Below are positions 18,501 through 25,676 of a stretch of 64,000 bases of DNA, in pieces (the stretch's first letter is position 1; every line of letters starts with the position of its first letter). The DNA is from UBA11222 sp049323435. GTDB lineage: Bacteria > Pseudomonadota > Alphaproteobacteria > UBA11222. The stretch is from assembly GCA_049323435.1 (NCBI GenBank), contig JBMOMX010000023.1, positions 1 to 64,000 of the forward strand, read 5' to 3'. The position numbers and the translations under genes are program-made. Below the pieces are notes generated by a model that was not told where the DNA came from, did no database searches, and was given only the letters and a program-made list of their open reading frames with translations.

Positions 18501-18527
18501 TCGATCAACATCGCCTATGCTTTCTAA
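15501..18527 (+). CDS. DUF1302 family outer-membrane protein
   Basis: A secreted protein of 1008 residues. A signal peptide (charged start, hydrophobic core SRRLALSTIALLGS, cleavage near SANA-VDY at about 37-38) directs it across the inner membrane. The mature start, with EVAGSIDTVLSAGASMRTS and GNQVISWGES at about 180, is typical of DUF1302. The C-terminus ends in aromatic-rich strands and a final phenylalanine (INIAYAF), as expected for a beta-barrel. The middle (about 365-500 and 590-840) is rich in Ala, Gly, Thr and Pro and makes the protein seem unusually long. A good AGGAGG lies five bases before the ATG. DUF1302 genes often accompany lipid, sterol or ester metabolism, but no DUF1329 partner is present here. 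Confidence 0.85.
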   Translation: MFHKKKPHCSSIVALNASRRLALSTIALLGSTMLTQSANAVDYKYGEVAGSIDTVLSAGASMRTSARDCRNLGQPGGGCKIYDASNIEKGAGVNSDDGNLNYGQWDVFSGALKVTSEASATWRNFNAFVRGTAFVDPIADNTDYRELSSAARSEVSQNAKLLDYFVGGSFEVGGLPLELRGGNQVISWGESTFIQNGLNVINPIDVAATRKPGSEVKEFFTPILAAKAALGLPMNFSIEGFYQFKSDNIVPDPSGTYFSSADIVGRGSQPIRSGTSDFGDDDRFNPFQIANGLDSDLYWQSRLAVNVPSVSVERANDKNADDGGEFGFALRYFNEELNNGMEFGLYFINYHSRLPILTQNRTDVTRAVSIGTATTLSGQARDYVGKLNTNGTIQADAATVSGTDLANFNAALAAPNAADIAAGVPAPILAASGPVYSAAAGAAPVNIYEGAQQLCNVLAGPLQVGTQLQAQGVASATGRPFIAGDNARNRSNVDFRIPGGYTNCNNMARLRTVTGTLEASLAAVIANTQNYRLEYPEDIKLVGASMNTTLGSLAFQAEATYRHDQPLSYVGSEVSALFADLDGRTAFNTGADLPAGVGSPTAPSRNVEISPGRFTTTRNQAGNQSAAGGSGAQFVSFAEVTRIEGNQAGIAGSFGALPDSYAASITPTTPGLAQAAALAQQGALTVAALPASLFNPATLVGGAVVPTSTLIGSGGTTFAPPGPNSLIGLGGSTLGTPPAVSAANPAGTTSVVFPAGTAASLVEVANRLGYISLDQENANQAPNVATALAGDVLFARHIDSGTGAVPTPITPQVRSSQLTAANVRPDGYIEIPTEDVFTAQATITSALFGSNPIVSMMKADGGTVVTEVGMVMVPGISTSSAIASASGSEGLLNPIAAATYKLNTDLKGPTNYATPFSWGAQGIFNMTYNRVFSSPVNLVPQIAWKWDFGGRTPSPLGNYMAERKAIGLSLAANYQSRWTGSVSWTANFGPDAPLDDRDFASINIAYAF

Positions 18528-18545
18528 CAGCAGCCCCTGATCCAT

Positions 18546-18574
18546 AAAAAAGCCCGGAACAAAAAGTTCCGGGC
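18546..18574 (-). terminator. Intrinsic terminator, U-tract on the minus strand
   Basis: GCCCGGAAC (18552-18560) and GTTCCGGGC (18566-18574) form a perfect 9-bp stem with a five-base loop. Six A residues at 18546-18551 become a T6 tract on the minus strand, so the signal is complete for leftward transcription, for example antisense reading from the IS remnant. Rightward it is a hairpin without a U-tract just after the DUF1302 stop. Confidence 0.65.
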
Positions 18575-18588
18575 CTTCAGACCTCTGG

Positions 18589-18619
18589 CAAAACCCCGTT
18601 GCTTTTCGACGGGGTTTTG
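18589..18619 (+). terminator. Probable bidirectional terminator after DUF1302
   Basis: CAAAACCCCGT (18589-18599) pairs perfectly with ACGGGGTTTTG (18609-18619), giving an 11-bp stem with A4 on one side and T4 on the other. It ends transcription of the DUF1302 gene and abuts the IS remnant. Confidence 0.7.
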
Positions 18620-18620
18620 T

Positions 18621-19345
18621 CAAGCCGGCAGCAGGCCAGAGTTGGCCGGACGTGGCGTGCATGTGAGCGTGCCGGCGATCTGGTGTTTCTTCGCCAAAGA
18701 AAAGATCAGCTTCAAAAAAAGCCTTCTGCCCACCGAGCAGGAACGGCCTGATATTGCGTTGAAGCGGGCGGATTGGATCACCAGCCAGCCCTCGCTGGAT
18801 ATACGCCGCCTTGTCTTTCTGGACGAGACCTGCTTTGTCCCCCATAGCTTTAGCGAAGGGGGAGGCGAAGACCAACATGACGCGTACCCATGGCCGATGC
18901 CGCAAGGGCCAGCGCCTGCGCGGAAAAACGCCCTATGGCCATTGGAAAACCATGACCTTCGTCGCCGGCCTGCGGCTCGATGGCATCATTGCGCCGATGG
19001 TGCTGGATTGCCCGATGAACGGCGATATCTTCGCCAGCTATGCCGCTCAAGCGCTGGCTCGCGAACTTTGGCACGGCGACATCCTGATCATGGATAATCT
19101 GGGCAGTCATAAGCGTCAGCAGGCACGCAAAGCCATAGAAGCGTGCGGAGCGCAGATATTATTCCTGCCCCCCCTGCAGCCCCGACATGGATCTAATCGA
19201 ACAGCTGTTCTCAAAGATCAAGACACTGCTGCGAAAAGCCGCCAAACGATCTGTCGAAGATGTCTGGAGGTACATCGGCAAAATCATAGGCGCCATCTCT
19301 CCGATGGAATGCGAAAAATACATCCGCAATCTTGGATATGCGTAA
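18621..19345 (+). pseudogene. IS630-family transposase remnant, frameshifted and 5'-truncated
   Basis: Three frames together give the C-terminal part of an IS630-type DDE transposase. Frame one runs from about 18621 (ELAGRGVHVS, FFAKEKISFKKS) to the catalytic segment RLVFLDET. The second covers TNMTRTHGRCRKGQRL, FVAGLRLDGI and ILIMDNLGSHK (second Asp) up to LPP. The third runs from SPDMDLIEQLFSKIK (Glu) to LGYA-stop at 19345. Two lesions explain the breaks: a 31-bp insertion at 18833-18863, and one extra base in a seven-C run near 19170-19177. The N-terminal helix-turn-helix is missing and no terminal repeats are visible, so the element is dead. Confidence 0.88.
18833..18863. repeat. 31-bp palindromic insert splitting the transposase active-site codons
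   Basis: Removing exactly these 31 bases restores the frame and the reading DETWAKTNMTR, the usual IS630 sequence at the first catalytic Asp. The insert starts CTTTGTCCCCC and ends GGGGGA; TCCCCC (18838-18843) and GGGGGA (18858-18863) are inverted repeats. It resembles short palindromic elements dispersed in many bacterial genomes, whose translated form often contains FAKA-x-GDK, as the reverse strand does here (FAKAMGDKA). Confidence 0.65.
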
Positions 19346-19379
19346 ATCAGATCAAAAAATGGTCTAAATGCAGAGTGCC

Positions 19380-20261
19380 TTAGCAATCAGGCGGTTTATA
19401 GACTTCCAGGCGTTGCAGTGACCCCAGCAGGGCAAAAGCGCCATAATCCAAAGTCAGATCGGCGCTGACGCCATTGTCATAGAGTTTGAAAGCCATTTCA
19501 AATTCCGGCAAACCTTCATTTTGGTCCAGCGCATAATAGGAAACCTGAACCGGCCACCAGGTTAAGCCTGAAATGGTTTTCTGAACGGATTTGTGGATTT
19601 CCGCCGGCATGGGTCCAGGCTTTGCCTGGCGCGCCGCATCGACCGTTGTAGCCGCGCCAATCGAGGAGACCACGACGTAATAATCTGATTCCGATGTGCC
19701 ATCAAATACATAGCGGGAGATGTTCTTTTCTCCGCGTCTTGCTGCATCGAGCAGGGACTGCATATAGGCGCTGGGAAACAGCACGCCTGGAGGCAGCGTA
19801 ATTTCTTTCTCTTCGGGTTTGCGCATTTTCGCCTTGCCGCTGGCCAGGGCGGACGGGAAATCCGCCACCCCTTCATATTCCGCCACTAGCTTGTTATCCA
19901 GGCGCTGACGCATGGAAAAACGGAAATGCTGACCATCCAGCGATTCCCAGGACGAAGCCGAAATGTCGCTCAGCGATTGTTCGCCGGCATCGTCCAGCAT
20001 TTCCGTAACAATGCGCTGTTCGGAAATGAGACCTTCACAGACTTCCTGCCATTGCGTAACCATACGGCCATCCACGCTGGAAACCTGACCCCGGTTGCGG
20101 CCAGGGGCCAGGCTGATCTTGTAGATTGCCCGGTGAGACAGCATGGGCGGATGCGCGGCCAGCGCCTCAAGGGCCCATGCCTTCCCGCCTGGGACGCCTG
20201 GCACCGCCAGCAGTACCGCACAAAGCCCAAAGGCAGCGGGGCTGATCCATTTGTAATACAT
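19380..20261 (-). CDS. eipB: Cell envelope integrity protein EipB (DUF1849)
   Basis: A periplasmic protein of 293 residues. The signal peptide has a hydrophobic core (FGLCAVLLAVPGV) with cleavage after AWA at about residue 30. The mature part starts with HRAIYKISLA, the conserved opening of DUF1849. Cys75 (EVCEGL) and the terminal Cys293 (PPDC) match the disulfide pair described for Brucella EipB. In Brucella, EipB forms a spiral beta fold needed for envelope stability and interacts with TPR proteins. It is monocistronic, divergent from the diguanylate cyclase and just downstream of the IS remnant. Confidence 0.88.
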   Translation of the reverse strand: MYYKWISPAAFGLCAVLLAVPGVPGGKAWALEALAAHPPMLSHRAIYKISLAPGRNRGQVSSVDGRMVTQWQEVCEGLISEQRIVTEMLDDAGEQSLSDISASSWESLDGQHFRFSMRQRLDNKLVAEYEGVADFPSALASGKAKMRKPEEKEITLPPGVLFPSAYMQSLLDAARRGEKNISRYVFDGTSESDYYVVVSSIGAATTVDAARQAKPGPMPAEIHKSVQKTISGLTWWPVQVSYYALDQNEGLPEFEMAFKLYDNGVSADLTLDYGAFALLGSLQRLEVYKPPDC

Positions 20262-20477
20262 AAGATGTTCCTAGCGCCCAACCATCGCCCACTGCGGTAA
20301 GATTACAAACTATACAGATTCGCGGTTTACGACAGGGGAAATCTTGGAAAAGGCATAAAAATCCATACCAAAGGCACTTTTTGTCAAAACATGGAAAGAA
20401 ATTCCCAGCCCCGGAAATTGTTGCCGGGCCAACACGCAATCCTGCTTCGCAGCGCCGCCGGTTGCCGGGCTTTTTTC

Positions 20478-20493
20478 TGGCACAGACCCTGCA
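20478..20493 (+). promoter_or_regulatory. Possible sigma-54 promoter for the GGDEF gene
   Basis: TGGCAC at 20478-20483 and CTGCA at 20489-20493 place GG and GC exactly 12 bases apart, as in -24/-12 promoters (TGGCAC-N5-TTGC consensus). The predicted start is near 20503, 47 bases before the ATG. One base of the -12 element differs from consensus and no enhancer-binding protein gene is near, so this is tentative. The rest of the 288-bp intergenic region from 20262 holds nothing else recognisable. Confidence 0.3.
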
Positions 20494-20549
20494 TTACCCC
20501 ATGAGGCAAGAATTGGGGAAGAATGCAGTTTTGAAACAGGATCAATGCC

Positions 20550-21257
20550 ATGAGCCAGTCATTAGCCAAACCCGGTCCATACAGTCATCCGCATGATCTG
20601 ACACAGCACACGACCATGCAATTGCGCAAGCTGTGCGAAAGTCAAAGTTACCGCAAGGAGCCGGAGGGCCTCGCCTTTATCTCCGAGGTGCTCAACCTGG
20701 CCGCTCAGGCCGAACAGCGTCTCGCCGAACAGGAAGCCCGCATCCAGCATCTGGAATCCCTTACCAGCACGGACGAGCTGACCGGGCTGATGAACCGGCG
20801 CGGCTTTATGGACGGGTTGAATCGCGCGCTGCTATCCGCCCGCCGGTATAATGAAGAAGGCGTGCTGTCATTCATTGACCTGGACGGATTTAAGATAATC
20901 AACGACACTTATGGCCATGAGGCGGGGGACATGGTGCTGCGGCGGGTGGGGGAACTGCTGCTCAGCAATGTGCGCAAGACCGATCTGGTGGCGCGGCTGG
21001 GCGGCGATGAATATGCTGTGCTGTTTGTCCATGCCCAGAAACAGGTGGGCCGCAAGCGCGCCGAAATACTCCGCCAGAAGCTGAACGAAAGCAATCTGAG
21101 CTATCGCGATGTATCCATCCCCATACGCGCCAGTCTGGGCTGCGCCGACTATAATGTCTGGACCCAGCCGGAAGATTTGCTGCGCAAGGCCGACCGCGCA
21201 ATGTACCGCGAAAAAAATCGCCGCGCCCGCAATCTGAACCTGATTAGCCGCAGATAA
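20550..21257 (+). CDS. GGDEF-domain diguanylate cyclase
   Basis: It should make cyclic di-GMP from two GTP in the cytoplasm. The N-terminal 75 residues contain a helical, probably coiled-coil segment (LNLAAQAEQRLAEQEARI) and no recognised sensor. The GGDEF domain starts at about 76 (TDELTGLMNRRGF) and has FIDLDGFKIINDTYGHEAGD, the active site GGDEY at 151-155 and an RxxD inhibitory site (RKTD) five residues before it. All catalytic residues are present. With no membrane segment it probably works through a partner. It is 2 bp from the convergent aguA stop. Confidence 0.9.
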   Translation: MSQSLAKPGPYSHPHDLTQHTTMQLRKLCESQSYRKEPEGLAFISEVLNLAAQAEQRLAEQEARIQHLESLTSTDELTGLMNRRGFMDGLNRALLSARRYNEEGVLSFIDLDGFKIINDTYGHEAGDMVLRRVGELLLSNVRKTDLVARLGGDEYAVLFVHAQKQVGRKRAEILRQKLNESNLSYRDVSIPIRASLGCADYNVWTQPEDLLRKADRAMYREKNRRARNLNLISRR

Positions 21258-21259
21258 TG

Positions 21260-22273
21260 TCAGGGCCTTGGCATTTGTTGCGTAATGCAGTGAATGCCGC
21301 CGCCGCCGCGCACGATATCCAGCGCGGCAATCTGCACAATCCGGCGACCGGGAAATACTGATGCCAGCACCTGTTTGGCGCGGGCGTCAGCAGGATCATC
21401 AAAGGCCGGCATGATCAACCCGCCATTGACCAGGTAAAAATTCACATATGACAGGGTCAGGAAGCCCCCCCGGTCATCCGGCACCCTTTTGGGTGCGGGC
21501 AGTTTCAAAATCTCCAACCGGTTGCCGGCGGCGTCGCGCTCTGTGCGCAGCCGTTCCAGATTCTGCGCAACAATAGGGAAATCAGGATCGGCCGGATCCT
21601 CACAATCTTGCACGATGAGTGTTCCCTGACGGGAAAAACACGCAACATTGTCAATATGGCCATCGGTTTCATCTCCGCTGAGCCCCTGTTCCAGCCAGAT
21701 TACCTTGCTTACGCCAAGCAGCGGTTTGAGCACTGCCTCAACCTCACTCGCGCTGAGGCCGGGATTGCGGTTGGGGTTCAACAGACATTGCCGTGTAGTA
21801 AGCAGCGTGCCCGCGCCGTCCACATGCAGCGCGCCTCCCTCTGCAATCAGCGGCGCGCGCAGACAATCAAGGCCAAGTTCGCGCAGCAGCTCAGACGCAA
21901 TGCGCGCGTCCTTGTCATGGGGCACATATTTTCCGCCCCAGCCATTGAAGCGCCACTGCACCCCCGCCAGCGCCCCCTTCCCGTCACGCACAAAGCTCGG
22001 GCCGGTGTCACGCATCCAGGAATCATCAATTTCATGGCTGATGACCGACACCCCTGCCCCGCAGATAGCGGCTGCGGCATCGGCATGTTCAGGGCGCGTG
22101 ACCAGGGTGACTGGTTCAAACTGCGCGATCGCGCGCGCTACATTTGCATGGGCCAGCCGCGCCCGTTCCAGCGCCGGGGCACTACCCCACAGCGCATCAC
22201 GGCAGGGCCAGGCCATGAAGGTGCGCTGATGCGCTTCCCATTCGGCGGGCATGGTAGGGTGCGAACTTGTCAT
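21260..22273 (-). CDS. aguA: Agmatine deiminase (peptidyl-arginine deiminase family)
   Basis: It hydrolyses agmatine to N-carbamoylputrescine and ammonia for putrescine synthesis. Family motifs are present: MPAEWEAHQRTFMAWPCR at the start, DDSWMRDTGPSF at about 82-94, FNGWGGKY, ETDGHIDN with the catalytic His, and the nucleophile Cys329 in GGGGIHC. At 337 residues it is slightly shorter than most. The partner N-carbamoylputrescine amidase (aguB) is not next to it, so the second step must be encoded elsewhere. Divergent from ridA with 52 bp between. Confidence 0.92.
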   Translation of the reverse strand: MTSSHPTMPAEWEAHQRTFMAWPCRDALWGSAPALERARLAHANVARAIAQFEPVTLVTRPEHADAAAAICGAGVSVISHEIDDSWMRDTGPSFVRDGKGALAGVQWRFNGWGGKYVPHDKDARIASELLRELGLDCLRAPLIAEGGALHVDGAGTLLTTRQCLLNPNRNPGLSASEVEAVLKPLLGVSKVIWLEQGLSGDETDGHIDNVACFSRQGTLIVQDCEDPADPDFPIVAQNLERLRTERDAAGNRLEILKLPAPKRVPDDRGGFLTLSYVNFYLVNGGLIMPAFDDPADARAKQVLASVFPGRRIVQIAALDIVRGGGGIHCITQQMPRP

Positions 22274-22325
22274 GCGTTTATTTCATTCCAGTGATATCAT
22301 GCGGGCCTCACACAGGAGTCGCCGC

Positions 22326-22799
22326 ATGACCAATAGCATAGAGCAGCGTCTGGCAGAATTGGGGATTGAATTGCCCAGCGCGGCCGCACCTGTCGCCAAT
22401 TACACGCCTTTCGTCATCAGCGGCAATCTGGTGTTCATTTCCGGCCAGGGGCCGATGGGCCCGAAGGGCCTGGAATATACCGGCAAATGCGGCGCGGGCA
22501 TTGATATTGAGACGGCGCAAAAGGCGGCGCGATTGACGGCCTTGAATGTGCTGGCGCAGCTGCGCGCCGCCTGCGGCGGCGATCTCGGCCGGGTACGGCG
22601 CTGTGTGCGCATCGAGGGCTTTGTAAACGCGACCTCCGATTTCACCCAGCATCCGGCAGTCATAAATGGGGCGTCGGATGTGATTGTCGCAATACTGGGC
22701 CCTATTGGCGTGCATGCGCGCTATGCTGTGGGCGTGGACAGTCTGCCCTTTGGCATGACCGTCGAGATCGCTGCTATCTTCGACATCGAACCCGTCTGA
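22326..22799 (+). CDS. RidA/YjgF family protein (longer paralogue type)
   Basis: A RidA-fold protein of 157 residues, probably trimeric and cytosolic. RidA proteins deaminate reactive enamine/imine intermediates. Conserved parts are FVISGNLVFISGQGP, ALNVLAQLRAACGGDL, VNATSDFTQHPAVINGASD and HARYAVGVDSLPFG, where the Arg corresponds to the substrate-binding arginine. The length and the KVG-like linker region fit the ~155-residue subgroup rather than archetypal RidA (~130). The ATG at 22326 follows AGGAG, which fixes the start. It begins a rightward series with GDPD and FemAB-like genes. Confidence 0.9.
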   Translation: MTNSIEQRLAELGIELPSAAAPVANYTPFVISGNLVFISGQGPMGPKGLEYTGKCGAGIDIETAQKAARLTALNVLAQLRAACGGDLGRVRRCVRIEGFVNATSDFTQHPAVINGASDVIVAILGPIGVHARYAVGVDSLPFGMTVEIAAIFDIEPV

Positions 22800-22805
22800 A
22801 CACAG

Positions 22806-23543
22806 ATGACCGAATGGCTGACCAAACACCTCTATAGCCATCGCGGCTTGTTTGACAATAACAGCGATGCGCCGGAAAACAGTCTGGCGGCGTTTCAGGC
22901 GTCGGTGCAACATGGCTATGGGATGGAGCTGGATGTCCAGGCTTCGGCGGATGGGGTTCCCATTGTGTTTCATGACTTCACACTGGATCGCATGACCAAC
23001 GGATCCGGCTCCGTAAAACGCATGGAGTCGAAAGCCCTTGGCCGGCTGCATTTAAAAAACAGCACCCAAACGATCCCGACATTGGCCGACACGCTGGATG
23101 CGGTGGCAGGCCGCGCGCCCATACTGATCGAGATCAAAGTTCCAAATGGCGGCCGCATTGGCCCATTGGAGGCCCGTATTGCCGATCTGCTGAGCCAGTA
23201 TACCGGCCCGTTCGCCGTGCAATCCTTTAACCCTGCCAGCGTCGCATGGTTTGCCGAAAACGCCCCCGCCTTTGTGCGCGGGCAGATTGCGATGAATTTT
23301 ATTTCCCGGCCAGAGCCTGGCATGGCCTGGCGCCATCGTCTGGCCTGGACGAAATTATGGAGCTGTGAAACTAGCCAGCCGCATTTTGTATCTTACAATG
23401 TGGGCGATCTTCCTGGACCGCCAACCCGCGCCGTGCGCCGCCAGCGCATTGCGCTGCTGTGCTGGACCGTGCGCACAGCGGCCCAGCTTGCAACCGCAAA
23501 AGCCTATGCGGACAGTTATATATTTGAGGGATTTCATGCCTGA
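22806..23543 (+). CDS. Cytoplasmic glycerophosphodiester phosphodiesterase
   Basis: It hydrolyses glycerophosphodiesters to an alcohol and glycerol 3-phosphate. The TIM-barrel GDPD motifs are HRG with His12, PENS with Glu24, ELDVQ with Glu41 and Asp43, and the general acid His56 (VFHD). The 245-residue length and lack of a signal peptide point to a cytoplasmic UgpQ-like enzyme. It lies six bases after ridA and its end overlaps the next start by eight bases, implying co-translation. Substrate specificity is not determined. Confidence 0.92.
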   Translation: MTEWLTKHLYSHRGLFDNNSDAPENSLAAFQASVQHGYGMELDVQASADGVPIVFHDFTLDRMTNGSGSVKRMESKALGRLHLKNSTQTIPTLADTLDAVAGRAPILIEIKVPNGGRIGPLEARIADLLSQYTGPFAVQSFNPASVAWFAENAPAFVRGQIAMNFISRPEPGMAWRHRLAWTKLWSCETSQPHFVSYNVGDLPGPPTRAVRRQRIALLCWTVRTAAQLATAKAYADSYIFEGFHA

Positions 23544-24744
23544 TCCGGGCGAACGGCTACAGGTTCGCATCGTCGAAAACATAAATGAGATCAGCCCCGC
23601 CCAGTGGGATGCCTGCGCCAATCCCGATGGGCAGCATCAGGACGCACCGGCGCCCTACAATCCATTCATTTCTCATGCATTCCTGCTGGCGCTGGAAGAA
23701 TCGGGATCGGCAGCGGACAAGACCGGCTGGGCGGTACGCCATCTGGTGCTGGAAACGCCGGACGGCACGCTTATGGGGGCGCTTCCCATGTATTTGAAAT
23801 CGCATTCCTATGGGGAATATGTTTTCGATCATGCATGGGCGGACGCCTATCACCGGGTAGGCGGAAACTATTATCCCAAACTGCAAGTCTGCGTGCCTTT
23901 TACCCCCGCACCGGGCCGCCGCATTCTTGTCCGCCCGCATGCGAACGCCGATCGCCACCGCACTGCATTGGTGCAGGCATGCACCGAAATAGCGGAAAAG
24001 TCCGGGGTTTCCTCGTTGCATTTTACCTTTCTGGAAAAAGACGAGTGGGAATTGCTGGGCGTATCGGGTTTTCTGCAACGCACGCATTATCAATTCCATT
24101 GGCAAAATCAGGGATATCGGAATTTTGATGATTTCCTGAACAGCCTGAACTCGCGCAAACGCAAGCAGATCCGCAAGGAACGCCGCGAGGCGCATGCGAA
24201 CGGCATAGAAATCGAGATGCTGACCGGCAGCGCTATCAAGGAGGCCCATTGGGACGCTTTTTACCGGTTTTATCTGAATACGGGACGCAACAAATGGGGA
24301 CAGCCCTATCTCACACGCGCATTTTTCAGCCTGATCGGGGCCAGCATGGCTGACAAAATTGCGCTGGCCCTGTGCAGCCGCGCCGGGCGCCCTATTGCCG
24401 GGGCCATTAATTTTATTGGCGCCGACACCCTGTTCGGGCGCAACTGGGGCTGCATTGAAGAGCATCCTTTTCTACATTTCGAAGCCTGCTATTATCAGGC
24501 TATTGAATTTGCCATCGCCAGGGGTCTGGCGCGGGTGGAAGCCGGGGCGCAGGGGGCGCACAAGCTGGCGCGGGGATATTTGCCCAGCCTTACCTATAGC
24601 GCCCACTGGATCAAGGATCAGCGCCTGCGCGACGCCGTGCGTCACTTCCTGGCGCAGGAACGTATGCATGTAATTGAGGATTCGCATCAGCTGGCGGAGC
24701 ACTCCCCGTTCCGCAAAGGCACACAGGAGGAACTTGAAGAATGA
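23536..24744 (+). CDS. FemAB-like / GNAT family peptidogalycan biosynthesis protein (COG3146)
   Basis: A 402-residue protein with two tandem GNAT-type folds, as in FemX/FemAB relatives. Features are YNPFISHAFLLALEESG near 40, YPKLQVCVPFTPAPGRR at about 115, SRKRKQIRKERR at about 210 and a terminal GAHKLARGYLP motif. The family is widespread in proteobacteria but its reaction is unproven; aminoacyl transfer to an envelope or lipid acceptor is the usual guess. The ATG at 23536, with GAGGG before it, overlaps GDPD by 8 bp and the end overlaps the HIT gene by 4 bp (ATGA). Confidence 0.85.
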   Translation: MPDPGERLQVRIVENINEISPAQWDACANPDGQHQDAPAPYNPFISHAFLLALEESGSAADKTGWAVRHLVLETPDGTLMGALPMYLKSHSYGEYVFDHAWADAYHRVGGNYYPKLQVCVPFTPAPGRRILVRPHANADRHRTALVQACTEIAEKSGVSSLHFTFLEKDEWELLGVSGFLQRTHYQFHWQNQGYRNFDDFLNSLNSRKRKQIRKERREAHANGIEIEMLTGSAIKEAHWDAFYRFYLNTGRNKWGQPYLTRAFFSLIGASMADKIALALCSRAGRPIAGAINFIGADTLFGRNWGCIEEHPFLHFEACYYQAIEFAIARGLARVEAGAQGAHKLARGYLPSLTYSAHWIKDQRLRDAVRHFLAQERMHVIEDSHQLAEHSPFRKGTQEELEE

Positions 24745-25160
24745 GCAGCGACGCAAATTGCATATTTTGCAAAATTGTGCGCGGTGAAATGGACGCCATA
24801 AAGCTTTATGAAACTGCCGAAATTTTGGCCTTCATGGATATCATGCCGCAATCGCCGGGACATTGTCTGGTTATTCCAAAAAAACATGCGCCCAATCTGC
24901 ATGAAGTCAGCGCTGATGACGCCGCCACGCTGATCCGGGCAACCCGGCATCTTGCCGGGGCCGTCAATACCGCCCTCAAACCTGATGGAATCGGGGTGTA
25001 CCAGTTTAATGGCAGCGCCGCCGGACAGACGGTGTTTCACATTCATTTCCACATCATTCCCCGCCGTGCCGGGGTGGATCTGGCTTTTCACGCCCGCTCC
25101 ATGGCCGACCCGGCAGAGCTGCAACAGATCGCACAAAGCATCAGGGCGGCGCTGGGATAA
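24741..25160 (+). CDS. HIT family nucleotide-binding hydrolase (HinT-like)
   Basis: A 139-residue histidine-triad protein. The triad HIHFH has His100, His102 and His104, the last with the catalytic role. The N-terminus CIFCKIVRGE and the SPGHCLVIPKKH segment are standard. HinT-type enzymes cleave phosphoramidates such as AMP-lysine and act on aminoacyl-adenylates. It is translationally coupled to the FemAB-like gene through an ATGA overlap, the only hint of a shared role. Confidence 0.92.
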   Translation: MSSDANCIFCKIVRGEMDAIKLYETAEILAFMDIMPQSPGHCLVIPKKHAPNLHEVSADDAATLIRATRHLAGAVNTALKPDGIGVYQFNGSAAGQTVFHIHFHIIPRRAGVDLAFHARSMADPAELQQIAQSIRAALG

Positions 25161-25227
25161 GCGCGCGGCCCTTCCCAGAAAGGTCCGGGTCGGCTAAAAA
25201 GCGGGATAGAATGTTTTGGGAGGCCAC

Positions 25228-25665
25228 ATGCCAGCGACGATTCTTGTGCTTAACGGCCCAAACCTTAACCTGCTTGGCGTCAGAGAGCCTGAAATCTATG
25301 GCAGGACGACACTGGACGATATTCATCAGCACATGCTGAAATCGGCTTCGGCACAGGGCTGGCAGCTTGATTTTCGTCAGTCAAACCATGAAGGCGAACT
25401 GGTGGAGTGGATTCAGCAGGGACGTGGCCGGGCCGACGCCATCATTATCAATGCGGGCGCCTATACCCATACTTCCATCGCCATACTGGATGCGCTGCGG
25501 GCCTTCGAAAAACCGGTCATTGAGGTGCATCTGTCGAATCTGTTTCAGCGCGAGACATTCCGGCATCATTCCTATATTACGCCAGCGGCACTGGGACTGA
25601 TCTGCGGCTTTGGCGCCCAAGGATATATTCTGGCGCTAAACGCCCTGACAGAAATACTGAGTTAA
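25228..25665 (+). CDS. aroQ: Type II 3-dehydroquinate dehydratase
   Basis: It dehydrates 3-dehydroquinate to 3-dehydroshikimate in the shikimate pathway. Motifs of the dodecameric type II enzyme are NGPNLNLLG at 9-17, catalytic Tyr24 (EIYGRTTL), SNHEGELVEWI, INAGAYTHTS and the catalytic His in EVHLSN. The ATG at 25228 is preceded by GGGAGG. It is followed after 11 bp by accB, the common aroQ-accB-accC arrangement. Confidence 0.96.
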   Translation: MPATILVLNGPNLNLLGVREPEIYGRTTLDDIHQHMLKSASAQGWQLDFRQSNHEGELVEWIQQGRGRADAIIINAGAYTHTSIAILDALRAFEKPVIEVHLSNLFQRETFRHHSYITPAALGLICGFGAQGYILALNALTEILS

Positions 25666-25676
25666 CGGAAAGAAGC

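Noticed and set aside
15501..18527. TonB-dependent receptor
   Set aside because: There is no plug domain or TonB box, and the start matches DUF1302 instead.
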